Assembly (NCBI RefSeq): GCF_016889705.1
Contig: NZ_CP069526.1
Location: 1,612,001-1,676,000 of the forward strand
DNA from: Amycolatopsis sp. FDAARGOS 1241
Lineage (GTDB): Bacteria; Actinomycetota; Actinomycetes; Mycobacteriales; Pseudonocardiaceae
Length of the DNA stretch: 64,000 nucleotides
Reading direction: 5' to 3'
The first letter of the stretch is position 1; each line of letters begins with the position of its first letter. Positions 8,547 to 17,577 of the stretch are shown here, piece after piece. The position numbers and the translations under genes were made by a program. Under the pieces are notes generated by a model. It was not told the DNA's origin, searched no databases, and saw only the letters and a list, made by a program, of their open reading frames with translations.

Positions 8547-9620
8547 TCAGTGGCCGTAGCGGCTCAGGTCGTGGAAGAAGTCCGGCACCACGTTCAACTC
8601 GCCGGCCCGGGCGACCTCGTCGTGGACGTACTTGCCCACGGCGAGGTCGAGGACCCCGAGACCGAACGGGGAGAACACCACCGGACGGTGGGCCGGCACG
8701 GACACCCGCCCGGCCAGGACGTCGTCCAGCGTGCCGTCCAGGAAGTCCCGGTTTCCCGTGAGCTGCTCGGCCAGGTGCGGCGACGTGCCCGCCTTCAGGC
8801 AGTGCTCCACGTCGTCGACGAAGTTGGCCGTGCTCAGCAGGAGTTCGGGCGCGAGGTCGCGCAGCGACACGTGCAGCACCAGCGGGTTGTGGTCGAACCA
8901 CGACCGGTCGGACACGTGCGGCTGGGCCGCGATGGTGGCGAACACGATCAGGTCACTGGAGCGGATCAGTGAGCCGGGCTCCTCGTGCACCGTGATCCGG
9001 CTGCTCGTCCCCGATCGCTCCAGGTAGCCGCGGAACCCGGCGGCGCTCTCGGCCGACAGGTCGTGCACGCCGATCTCGTCGAACTCCCAGCCGGTGGCGG
9101 CGAGGAAGGTGTGCACGTACCGGGCGATGAGCCCGGTGCCGAAGAACCCGGCGCGTGCCGGTCGCACCCGGCCGCGGCTCAGCGCCGTCGCGGCGGACGT
9201 CACCAGCGCCGCGGTCCGCGTGGCGCTGATGATGGAGCTTTCCAGGCACGCGAACGGGTAGCCGGTGTCGTGGTCGTTGAGGATGAGCACCGCCGAGGCC
9301 CGGGGGAGGCCGGACGTGACGTTCTCGGGGAAGCTCGCGATCCACTTGAGACCGTCCACTCGCACCGGATCGCCGATCGAGGCCGGCAGCGCGATGATCC
9401 GCGACGACGGGCGGTCGGGGAACCGCAGGAAGTAGGAGGGCGGGTTCACCGAGTCGCCGGCGCTGTGCAGCCGGTAGGTGGCCTCGACCAGCTCGACGAT
9501 CTGCGGCTCCCGTCCGTCGAGCGCGCGCTGCACCTGGCCGCCGCCGATCACGGCGAACGGGCGGACGGCACTCGCGCCGTCGGCCGGGGTTCGGACCGGG
9601 GTGGGGCGGGTCGCGGTCAT
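8547..9620 (-). CDS. sbnB: SbnB-like dehydrogenase for 2,3-diaminopropionate synthesis
   Basis: Encodes 357 aa of the ornithine cyclodeaminase / mu-crystallin fold. SbnB oxidatively cleaves N-(2-amino-2-carboxyethyl)-glutamate with NAD+ to L-Dap, 2-oxoglutarate and NADH. The dinucleotide-binding motif is GFFGTGLIARYV (about residue 165). VDGLKWIASFPENVTSGLPRASA is the family's substrate-binding region, and FSPFGLGVLDLAVG lies near the C-terminus. The start ATG at 9620 overlaps the stop of the dioxygenase gene (ATGA), so the two are translationally coupled. The 2-oxoglutarate by-product is a cosubstrate for that neighbouring dioxygenase. Confidence 0.88.
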   Translation of the reverse strand: MTATRPTPVRTPADGASAVRPFAVIGGGQVQRALDGREPQIVELVEATYRLHSAGDSVNPPSYFLRFPDRPSSRIIALPASIGDPVRVDGLKWIASFPENVTSGLPRASAVLILNDHDTGYPFACLESSIISATRTAALVTSAATALSRGRVRPARAGFFGTGLIARYVHTFLAATGWEFDEIGVHDLSAESAAGFRGYLERSGTSSRITVHEEPGSLIRSSDLIVFATIAAQPHVSDRSWFDHNPLVLHVSLRDLAPELLLSTANFVDDVEHCLKAGTSPHLAEQLTGNRDFLDGTLDDVLAGRVSVPAHRPVVFSPFGLGVLDLAVGKYVHDEVARAGELNVVPDFFHDLSRYGH

Positions 9621-10621
9621 CTCGCACCCGCCTCGACCGTGGGCGCGAGATCGGCCACCCGCACCGGATCGGTCATCCCGACGAGCACCTCGCGGGGCCC
9701 CTCGAAGGGTTCCCGGCTGTGCGCGGTCCGGATGTTGTCCACGAGCATGAGGTCCCCGGCCTGCCACGGTTCCCGCACGGTGTTGGCCTCGTACACGGCG
9801 TTCAGCAGCTGCACCACGTCTTCGCCGATCGGGTCGCCGCCGCCGAACCGCGTGTTGAACGGCAGCCCGTCGGGCCCGTAGACGTCCACCAGGTATTCGC
9901 GGACCTCGGGATCCATCGTCCACTCGTTGAGGAACGCGACCTGGTTGAACCAGCACGGCCGCCCGGTGACCGGGTGGTGCACCACGGCGCTGCGCCATTG
10001 CCGGGTCCGCAACCCGCCGTCGGCCTGCCACTCGAACTCGATGGCGTTGGCGCGGCAGTAGCTTTCGATCGCGGCCCGGTCGTCGGTGCCGAACGACTCG
10101 GCGAAGGTCGCACCGATCTCGTCGTTGTAGCTGCGGGTCAGCAGCCACCCCTCTTGCTCGAACCGCCGGACGAGGTCCGCCGGCAGCGTGTCGAGCACCG
10201 TCGGCGCGTCGGCCACCGCGGTGGCGCCGCCCTCGGTGGGCGCGCCGAGGCAGGCGAACAGCAGCAAGCCCGGGAACTCGAGCCGGTAGCTCAGCTCGTG
10301 GTGCATGCACATCGGCTGGTTCTGGGGCCAGGCCGACGACGAATACACTCCGGCCGAATAGGTTTCGCGCGAAGCGAACGCTTCTCGGTCGGGCATCAGC
10401 TCGGTGCCCACTTGCGCGAACACAGCGGCGACTTCGGCAGGATCGGCCAAGGCGAGTCCCCGGACCAGGATCGAGCCGTGCTCGGCGACGAGGGCACGCA
10501 TCGAGTCCCGGTGTTCGCTCGCCCAGGCCGCCGGACTGCCGCCCGGCTCGGTGGGCAGCAGCGGGATGCTGCCCGGCCGCACTTGAACTGCGACCGCGGA
10601 CGCCGGTGATGAGGAAGTCAT
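9617..10621 (-). CDS. TauD/TfdA-like (SyrP-type) Fe(II)/2-oxoglutarate dioxygenase
   Basis: Encodes 334 aa of the TauD/TfdA fold. The metal facial triad is visible: MHHELSY (H-x-D/E, about residue 104) and the distal DNIRTAHSREPF His (about residue 300), whose Arg binds 2-oxoglutarate. Close relatives beside NRPS genes, such as SyrP, hydroxylate carrier-bound Asp, and DdaC of dapdiamide synthesis epoxidises a Dap-derived acyl group. By analogy it should act on the carrier-bound Dap-type intermediate. It sits between the NRPS and sbnB; the start ATG at 10621 follows AAAGGACAAG. Confidence 0.85.
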   Translation of the reverse strand: MTSSSPASAVAVQVRPGSIPLLPTEPGGSPAAWASEHRDSMRALVAEHGSILVRGLALADPAEVAAVFAQVGTELMPDREAFASRETYSAGVYSSSAWPQNQPMCMHHELSYRLEFPGLLLFACLGAPTEGGATAVADAPTVLDTLPADLVRRFEQEGWLLTRSYNDEIGATFAESFGTDDRAAIESYCRANAIEFEWQADGGLRTRQWRSAVVHHPVTGRPCWFNQVAFLNEWTMDPEVREYLVDVYGPDGLPFNTRFGGGDPIGEDVVQLLNAVYEANTVREPWQAGDLMLVDNIRTAHSREPFEGPREVLVGMTDPVRVADLAPTVEAGAR

Positions 10622-10644
10622 CTCTTGTCCTTTCGGCTGGTGCT

Positions 10645-13600
10645 TCAGGTCGTGGGCACCGGTTCGACGGCGCGCAGAACGATCTGCGCGGTCTCGCCGG
10701 GGTTGGTGCTCGGGAAGTAGTGGCCGCCGCCGGCAATCACCCGCAGCTCGACGTGCTCGGCCAGCAGGCTCCATTCGTCGTGGCGTTCGCCGAAGCCGGC
10801 GGTGATCGGATCGTCGTCGGCGGCGACCACGGTGACCGGTGTGGTCAGCCGCGCCGCCGGCGGCATCGCCAGCGCGGACGCGAGATAGCTGTGCGCGGAC
10901 ACGCAGTCGTACCGGAACGCGGCGCCGACGCGCTCGGCGCGGCGCGCGCCGAGCCCGGCGAGCTCCGGGTAGCCACTGTCCGCGGCCAGCGCCTTGGCGA
11001 GCTCGGCGTTGCTGAGCCGGCCCAGCTCGCTGATCGCGGCGCGCCGCTCGTCGGCGCTGCCCAGCAGCTGCGCGCCCAGGAACAGCCGGCGCACGTCCAC
11101 CCCACGGGCGGCGAGGCGCCGGGCGGTCTCGAAGGCGTAAGCGGCGCCCGAAGAATGGCCCCACAACAGCACCCGCTCCGGGGCCAGGCGATCGAGCTCC
11201 GCGACGACCTGGTCGATCACGTTCGCCATCGGGGCGAACGGCTCGTCGTCGGCGGCCGGATCGTGGCCGGGCAGTTCCACGGCGAGCACAGCCGGCCCGC
11301 TGCCGCCCAGCGCCTGGGCCAGCGGCCGGAAGTTCACCGCGTTGCCGCCGGCGTACGGGAAGCAGACCAGCACCGCGGCCGCCGGGCCCACGTGCTCCGT
11401 GAGCGGCTGGAGCAGGTCCCCGGTACGGGGGCGGAACCGGTCGTCGAGCAGCGTCGCCTGATCGGCGAGCACCGGGTGCCGGGTGAGGTCGGCGAGCGGC
11501 ACCGCGCGGTCCAGCGCGACGGCCAGTTTCACCGCCGAAAGCGACGTGCCGCCCCGGTCGAAGAAGTGGTCGTGCCGGCTGATCTTCCCGGGCGCGAGAC
11601 CGAGCACCTCGGCCCACGCGGCCGCGAGCCGGCGCTCCGCCGGCGTGGCCGGAGCGTCGTACTCCTGGTCGGCCGTTTCGAGTTCCGCCGCCAGCGCGGT
11701 CAGGGCTTTCTTGTCGATCTTGCTGTTGGCGGTGAGCGGAAGCCGTTCGCGCCAGTGGCAGGCCGACGGAACCAGGTACTCGGGCAGCGATTCGCTCAAC
11801 CGGGCTTGCACCGCACCCGCGGGCAACGGTTCGGCGGCGGAGTAGAACGCCACCAGGTGCTTGGTGCCGCCTCCCCGTTCGGCGACCACCACAGCGCCGT
11901 CTCGAACCCCCGGCACGCGCAGCAGCGCGTTCTCGACCTCACCGATCTCGATCCGGAAGCCCGAGATCTTCACCTGGCTGTCGCGGCGGCCCAGGAACTC
12001 CAGCTTGCCCCCGACCACCCAGCGACCCCGGTCGCCGCTGCGGTAGAGCCGCTCGCCCGCCCGGTAGGGGTCGGGCAGGAACGCCGCGCGGGTGCGCTTG
12101 AGGTCGTTCACGTACCCACGGCCCACGCACACCCCGGAGAACACGATCTCCCCCGGCGCACCCAGCGGCACCGGCTGCAGGTGCTCGTCGACGACGGCCA
12201 CGCGCACGTTCGCGATCGGCCGGCCGAGCGGGACCCGTTCGGAGTCCGGCACGCGGTCCATGACCTCGTGGTTGGTGTCGTCGGAGGTCTCGGTGAGGCC
12301 GTAGGCGTTGACCAGCTTGACGTCCGGGTACGCCGCGAACCAACGCTGCGCCAGCTCTTTCTTGAGGGCTTCGCCGGTCACCGACACGCACCGCAGATCC
12401 GGCAGCGCACGCGGGTGGCTCTCGGCGAACGACAGGACGACCTCGAGGTAGGAGGGCACGACCTGCGCCACTGCGACTCGCCCCTGCTGGATCCGGTCGA
12501 CGAACCGTTCGGCGTCGAGGATCACGTCCTGCTCGACGATCAGGGTCCGCCCGCCGACCAGCAGCGCCGCCAGCAGCTGCCACAGCGAGATGTCGAAGCA
12601 CTGGGGCGCGGTCTGCGCGACCACCGTGCCCTCGGCGATCCCCAGGTCGTCGATCTTCGCGAGCAAGTGGTTCAGCATCCCCGCGTGCTCGCACATCGCA
12701 CCCTTGGGCTCACCGGTGGAGCCCGAGGTGAAGTAGATGTAGGCGAGCTGGTCCGCGGCGACCTCGACGCCGAGGTCGCTGCCTGACCGGTTTTCCGCGC
12801 AGGCCTGCTCGACGTGCATCGGCTGCACGCCGGGCAGCAGCTCCAGCGCCTGCTCGAGCGTGGCGGTGCTGCCCGGTTCGGTCAGGACCAGCTCGCAGCC
12901 GGCCCGGCGCAACGTCGTGGCGATCCGCTCGGGCGGGAAGTGTGGTTCGAGCGGCAGGTAGGCGCCGCCGGCCTTGAACACGGCGAGCACGGCGGTGAGC
13001 CAGTCGAGGTTCCGCTCGGTCACCACCGCCACCACGTCTTCCCGGCGCACCCCGTGGGCGATCAATGCGCGGGCCAGGCGGTTGGCCCGCTCGTTGAGCT
13101 CGCCGTACGTCCAGGCGTGCTCCCCGTGCACAGCCGCGAGTGCTTCCGGGTGAAGCCGCGCCCGCTGTTCGAACAGCTCGTGCGCCCGCAGGTCCGGCAG
13201 GGGCCGCTGCGGCCCGGCGAGCTCGTCGAGCTGGAACCGGAGTTCTTCGGGGGAGAGCAGGCTCTGCCCCGCGTGCTCGGCGTCCGGATCCGCCACCAGC
13301 AGCGCGAGCGCGGTGGCGTGGTAGCCGGCGATCCTGGCCGCGGCTTCGGGGGCGAGCGCGTCGGTGCGGTAACGCAACCGCACCAACAGACGGCGGCCGC
13401 GGACCACGAAGCCGACGCGCAGCACCGCGGCACCGGGGAGTCCGCCGTCGCCGACGGGATCGAACACGGCTTCGGCGACCGGCCCGGTCACGCCGAGGTC
13501 TCGCCGCAGCTTGGCGACCGGGAAATCCCGGTGGGACAACAACTCCGCTTCGGCTCGCGCGGTCTCGAGCACCAGCGCCCGCCACGTGCCGGGCTCGGTC

Positions 13601-13896
13601 GCCAGCCGGCACGGCAACCGCCGGCCTTCCGGCGTGACGTAGCCGGTCACCACTTCGGGTTCGCCGCTCAGCGCGGCGAGCACCCTGGCGTGGGCGGCGA
13701 GCAGTACCGCGCTGCGCGGGACCCCCAGTTCCCGTGCCAGCCGGCGCACTCCCGCGGCCACTTCGCCGGGCAGCTTGTGCGTCCGTTTCCCCGCGCCTGC
13801 GGCCGAACCCGGTTCCCACCGCGGGATCGCCGTGGCCCCACCGGCCACGAGCACGTCCCGCCAGAACCGGTCGTCGGCTCTCGCTGGCTCTCCCAT
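10645..13896 (-). CDS. NRPS: half-condensation, adenylation, carrier, thioesterase
   Basis: Encodes 1083 aa. Residues 1-235 resemble only the C-terminal lobe of a condensation domain; no HHxxxDG is present. Adenylation follows (about 240-730): AYIYFTSGSTGEPKG, FDISLWQ, NAYGLTETS, YRSGDRGRW, NSKIDKKAL. Next come a carrier (RGGTSL, Ser785) and a type I/II-like thioesterase (VCFPYAGGN, GHSSG with Ser915, GGGHYF). My hand alignment gives specificity residues D-I-W-S-S-T-A-D-D-K; paired acidic residues would suit a basic side chain, so Dap is the likely substrate. The ATG at 13896 has GGAGGGGAGAC upstream. The domain set resembles DdaD of dapdiamide synthesis. Confidence 0.88.
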   Translation of the reverse strand: MGEPARADDRFWRDVLVAGGATAIPRWEPGSAAGAGKRTHKLPGEVAAGVRRLARELGVPRSAVLLAAHARVLAALSGEPEVVTGYVTPEGRRLPCRLATEPGTWRALVLETARAEAELLSHRDFPVAKLRRDLGVTGPVAEAVFDPVGDGGLPGAAVLRVGFVVRGRRLLVRLRYRTDALAPEAAARIAGYHATALALLVADPDAEHAGQSLLSPEELRFQLDELAGPQRPLPDLRAHELFEQRARLHPEALAAVHGEHAWTYGELNERANRLARALIAHGVRREDVVAVVTERNLDWLTAVLAVFKAGGAYLPLEPHFPPERIATTLRRAGCELVLTEPGSTATLEQALELLPGVQPMHVEQACAENRSGSDLGVEVAADQLAYIYFTSGSTGEPKGAMCEHAGMLNHLLAKIDDLGIAEGTVVAQTAPQCFDISLWQLLAALLVGGRTLIVEQDVILDAERFVDRIQQGRVAVAQVVPSYLEVVLSFAESHPRALPDLRCVSVTGEALKKELAQRWFAAYPDVKLVNAYGLTETSDDTNHEVMDRVPDSERVPLGRPIANVRVAVVDEHLQPVPLGAPGEIVFSGVCVGRGYVNDLKRTRAAFLPDPYRAGERLYRSGDRGRWVVGGKLEFLGRRDSQVKISGFRIEIGEVENALLRVPGVRDGAVVVAERGGGTKHLVAFYSAAEPLPAGAVQARLSESLPEYLVPSACHWRERLPLTANSKIDKKALTALAAELETADQEYDAPATPAERRLAAAWAEVLGLAPGKISRHDHFFDRGGTSLSAVKLAVALDRAVPLADLTRHPVLADQATLLDDRFRPRTGDLLQPLTEHVGPAAAVLVCFPYAGGNAVNFRPLAQALGGSGPAVLAVELPGHDPAADDEPFAPMANVIDQVVAELDRLAPERVLLWGHSSGAAYAFETARRLAARGVDVRRLFLGAQLLGSADERRAAISELGRLSNAELAKALAADSGYPELAGLGARRAERVGAAFRYDCVSAHSYLASALAMPPAARLTTPVTVVAADDDPITAGFGERHDEWSLLAEHVELRVIAGGGHYFPSTNPGETAQIVLRAVEPVPTT

Positions 13897-13910
13897 GTGT
13901 CTCCCCTCCA

Positions 13911-16478
13911 CTACCGTCTGAACAGGCCGGCCGGTCGCTTTCCGTTGACGGTGGTGAAATTCCCGTTCGCCTGTCCGTTGCCTTCCGGCGGCCGGCGATG
14001 CCTGCCACCCAGCCGGAGTGCTTCGTCCCGTTCCCCTCTCGGCCGACCGGTGCCGATCTCCCTGGCCGGGTTGCCTTCCCACCGGGTGTGCGGCGGGACG
14101 TCTTCTCCCTTCATCAGGAAGGAATCGGCGGCGAGGACCGCGTCCTCGCCGACCGTCGCTCCGTAGTGGACCCACGCACCGACGCCGACGGTGGAACGCG
14201 CGCCGACGACGATGCGGTCGGCCTTGAAGGCACCGTCCTCCTGGGAGTGGCACTGGACGTGGCAGCCGGCGTTGAGGGTGGCCTCGTCGCCGAGCGTCAC
14301 GAGCGTTTTCTCCGGCATGCCCGCGCCGTCGTCGAACACGCGCCGGCCGACCTTGACCCCCAGCAGCCGCCACGCCAGGTTCTTGAACGGCGTGCCGTTC
14401 AAGGCCTGGACGTACACCGTGGACGCCGCCGCCTTCCAGAACCGCTCGTGCCGCCAGAAGCGGATGTCGTAGATCGAGCAGTACAGCGGCCGCAGCGGGT
14501 GGATCACGATGGACGCGCGTTCCACCAGCGTGAAAAACAGGGCGCTGAACAGCAGCGTGGCAACCGAGGCCAGCGCCACCGCCGACACCCCGAACCGCGG
14601 GAAGAGGTCCACCGTGAGCCAGCCCAGCATCGTGATGCCGAAGAAGTAGAACCAGCGCACCAGCAGGAACATCAACGCGGTGACGGCGTTGTGCCGGTTC
14701 TTCGCGGCCAGCCGGCGGCGCAGCTCGTCACCGGTTCTCAAGTGGTCGAACTGGTGGTCCCGCGCCACCGTGCGAGGGATCTCGAAGCTCGGTGAGCCCA
14801 GCAGCCCGACGTTCTCGCGGACCGGGCCGTCGACGGGCACCAGGACTTTCGTGGCGAGCAGGCAGTTCTCCCCGGTCCGCCCTTCGGACGGGTAGACGAC
14901 CATGTTGCCCAGGAAGTTGTGCCCGCCGATGGCCGTCCGCGACACCTTGAACGACGTGCTCGAATAGTCGGCGTTGACCACCGACAGCCCGTCCGCCACC
15001 ATCGTGCCGCTGCCGACGGTGCTCTGGAACGGCGTCTCGTGCTTGACCCCGGTGCCGAAGTTCGAGCCGGTCTGCTCGACGTCGGGCATCCGGTAGCCGA
15101 GGTAACGCAGGTAGTGCACGATCGCCGAGCTGTCACCGAACACGGTCAGGAAGAACTTGAAGTTGCTGATCAACCGGATCGCCCGCAGGATCGAGTAGCG
15201 CAGGCTGTAGAGGCGGTAGACCTTGTCCTGCTTCAGCGCGAGGTTGAGCACGCGCGGGACGACGGCGATGAAGAGCAGCCCGACCAGCGAAACCCCGAAG
15301 AAGATCACGAGTGTGACCACCACGGCGTCGCGGTAGAACTGCCAGCTCCCGAGGGAAAGCACGGGGGTGCTGAGCGCCGACGAGAGCCGCGGGACCTTGG
15401 CGAGTAGCAGATCCACTCCGCCGATGGCCAGTGGCAGGTAGAGCAGCAGCATGGTCAGCAGCTGCGAGACGCCGTAGCAGAACCGGCGCAGCATGCCGCA
15501 GCGCGCGGGGCCGACCCCGCGGTAGTCCGCTTCGGTGCGCAGGGCCGGCGACCCGTGCCAGTGCTCGCCGGCGGGCACCGCCTGCCCGGGGTGCAGCGAC
15601 GAGACGTGCCCCAGCTGAGCCCCGTCGCCCATCGAAGAGTCGATGTCGAGCACCGACAGCTCGCCCACGAACACGTCCTTGCCCATGGTCACCGGCCCGG
15701 TCTGGATCACTCCGGCCTCGGCCCGGTAGCCGGTGAAGAACGAGTCCTTGCGGATCACCGAGCCTTCACCGATCGTCAGCAGGTCGGTGCACACGGGCAC
15801 GTTGCGGGAGAAGATCGCGACACCACGGCCGATCTTCGCTCCCAGGGCCTTCAGGTAGAGGGTGTACAACGGCGAGCCCTGGAACAGCAGGGCCACCGGA
15901 TTGCGCTGCACCAGCGTCTTGACGAGCCAGAACCGGAAGTAGCCCAGCGTCCACACGCGGATCCGCTGTGGCTTCCACCGGCCGATGAGCACCCATTTCG
16001 CCACGATCGGCAGGAGGCACAAGCCGATGAAGCTCGCGCTGGCGAACAGCACCAGCCGGAGGTAGAGGTCCAGCAGGGTGGGCGCGGCGTAGACCCAGGA
16101 GGTTCCGCGCACCACGAGGATCGCGGCGAGGTAGGAATAACCCAGGAAAGTCAGGAACTGGAGCAATCCGCAGAGGATGTACCACCCCGCCCCGGCGCGC
16201 CGGGGGGCGGCTTGCTCTTCGGTGTGTGCCGGAGTCCGGTCACGGTCGGTCACCACGACCGCGAGTTCCGCCATCGCGGACTCGTCGTCGGTGAGCGCGG
16301 TCGCGAGGCTGCGGGCTGTGGGGTTGGCGTAGACGTCCTTCATCGACACCGACGGCACGTCGGCGCGCTTGCGCACCCGGGCGCAGAAGTGGGCCATCAC
16401 CAGCGAGTTGGCGCCGAGGTCGTCGAAGAAGTGGCTCTCGGCCGCCACTCGATCGACCTTCGCCACGGTCGCGAGCAC
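13911..16478 (-). CDS. carrier domain fused to Pls/PosA-type membrane terminal domain
   Basis: Encodes 855 aa. Residues 1-70 form a peptidyl carrier (HFFDDLGANSLVMAHF, Ser25). The rest matches the Pls/PosA NRPS terminal domain: about six membrane segments alternate with soluble parts rich in left-handed beta-helix hexapeptides (GDGAQLGHVSSLHPG; GVGAWVHYGATVGEDAVLAA). In epsilon-poly-lysine synthetase this module follows an adenylation-carrier pair and builds the homopolymer at the membrane. Here no adenylation domain precedes it, so loading must come in trans, probably from the next gene. Start is uncertain: GTG 16478 lacks a ribosome site, and the open frame extends to 16613. Confidence 0.82.
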   Translation of the reverse strand: MLATVAKVDRVAAESHFFDDLGANSLVMAHFCARVRKRADVPSVSMKDVYANPTARSLATALTDDESAMAELAVVVTDRDRTPAHTEEQAAPRRAGAGWYILCGLLQFLTFLGYSYLAAILVVRGTSWVYAAPTLLDLYLRLVLFASASFIGLCLLPIVAKWVLIGRWKPQRIRVWTLGYFRFWLVKTLVQRNPVALLFQGSPLYTLYLKALGAKIGRGVAIFSRNVPVCTDLLTIGEGSVIRKDSFFTGYRAEAGVIQTGPVTMGKDVFVGELSVLDIDSSMGDGAQLGHVSSLHPGQAVPAGEHWHGSPALRTEADYRGVGPARCGMLRRFCYGVSQLLTMLLLYLPLAIGGVDLLLAKVPRLSSALSTPVLSLGSWQFYRDAVVVTLVIFFGVSLVGLLFIAVVPRVLNLALKQDKVYRLYSLRYSILRAIRLISNFKFFLTVFGDSSAIVHYLRYLGYRMPDVEQTGSNFGTGVKHETPFQSTVGSGTMVADGLSVVNADYSSTSFKVSRTAIGGHNFLGNMVVYPSEGRTGENCLLATKVLVPVDGPVRENVGLLGSPSFEIPRTVARDHQFDHLRTGDELRRRLAAKNRHNAVTALMFLLVRWFYFFGITMLGWLTVDLFPRFGVSAVALASVATLLFSALFFTLVERASIVIHPLRPLYCSIYDIRFWRHERFWKAAASTVYVQALNGTPFKNLAWRLLGVKVGRRVFDDGAGMPEKTLVTLGDEATLNAGCHVQCHSQEDGAFKADRIVVGARSTVGVGAWVHYGATVGEDAVLAADSFLMKGEDVPPHTRWEGNPAREIGTGRPRGERDEALRLGGRHRRPPEGNGQANGNFTTVNGKRPAGLFRR

Positions 16479-17577
16479 CTCGGTGTAGACGCGCTCGGTG
16501 CGAGCCGCGGTGATGGCGTGTTTGCCGTACCCCCGTCGAGATTCAGTCCGACCGTCCGTCAGGAACTCGTCGGATTTGCCCGGGCTCCGGCTCTGCTTTT
16601 TCCCGCCACGTTGTCACCCCCACCTCTCTTGCAGGACCGGCCAGCCATGCCGGCGTCGTTTCGGGGTGGTGCGACACCCACCCTAATACTCACGGACGCG
16701 TCATCGAAACCGAACCCGCCCTTACGGACACATTACGACGCGCGGCTCATCGAGTCCCGAGAGCGTTTTCCGTGGTGTCGACCTTTCTCGTGGACGGGCA
16801 CGTTCGCGCGGGCTTGAGCATCCTTGGTTTTCCTGAACTGCCAAGGATTTAGCCCAGTGTGGCGAGGTGGTCGCGTCCGGTGTCGACCCGCGGGTCGCGC
16901 AACCGCGCAGCGTCGCCGACTGACCACGCTCGCTTATTCCGGGGTTCGCGTTTCAGGGTCGCGGTCTCGTTGTCACAACCATTCCTGAACTTGATCTACC
17001 GATTTCGAAGCTGGCCGGACTGTGCGAGGTGCGTGCCGTGGATGAAATGCTCCAAACTCGTCGAGGGACGCTTATTCCTTGACTTGACGTGGACTTGATT
17101 TCGGCGATCGCGGTGGGCGCCGCGCGGACCGCGTACGCCTGACCACCCGGTGCGACAACGTGGGAGTCGATACTGATCTTCCGTGCCGACAGTCGGGAAC
17201 GAGTGCCCCCGTCCCAATTTTTGCCCGAAGTCGAGGTAACGCGCCCGTCGTTCGGGCCCGGCGATGCGGCCGTCCGGTGGCAGTCGACGGTGTCCTGAAA
17301 AGTGGTCTTCACCGCGGTGTGCCCGATCATCCGGCCGTCGGGCGACGTGCTTGCGAACGGCCGCGTCGATCGCTGTGCGTGTTCGTCACTGCGCGTGTGC
17401 ACCGGTGTGTTGAGCTGGCAGGTCTGTTCGCGGTGGGGAAGCCGAGGCTGCTGGCTGCGTGGCTATCCGAGCGGACTGAAACTTTCCCTCCGTCGTCGAA
17501 TCTGTTTTGGAATACAGGAGTATGGTTTCGCTTTATCGAACTCGGTGGTAGCTTCTCGGCACGCCAGAAAGCCGCCT
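16479..17577. other. long intergenic region upstream of the biosynthetic operon
   Basis: About 1.1 kb without a supported gene. Just upstream of the Pls-like gene on the minus strand, AGGTGGGGGTGACAACGTG gives a good ribosome site and a GTG at 16609, but that frame stops after 16 codons. A one-base shift would join it to the Pls-like frame. Around 16821-16847 there is a small inverted repeat (TCCTTGG / CCAAGGA). The operon promoter should lie here. The 17100-17550 part has mixed codon bias and no family I recognise. Confidence 0.4.

Noticed and set aside
10606..12786. 726-codon open frame opposite the NRPS gene
   Set aside because: It is antisense to a clear adenylation-carrier-thioesterase gene; long opposite-strand frames are expected at this GC content and the translation has no domain.
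16733..17402. Minus-strand frames upstream of the biosynthetic operon
   Set aside because: Serine/threonine- or arginine-rich translations without a start context; no family resemblance.
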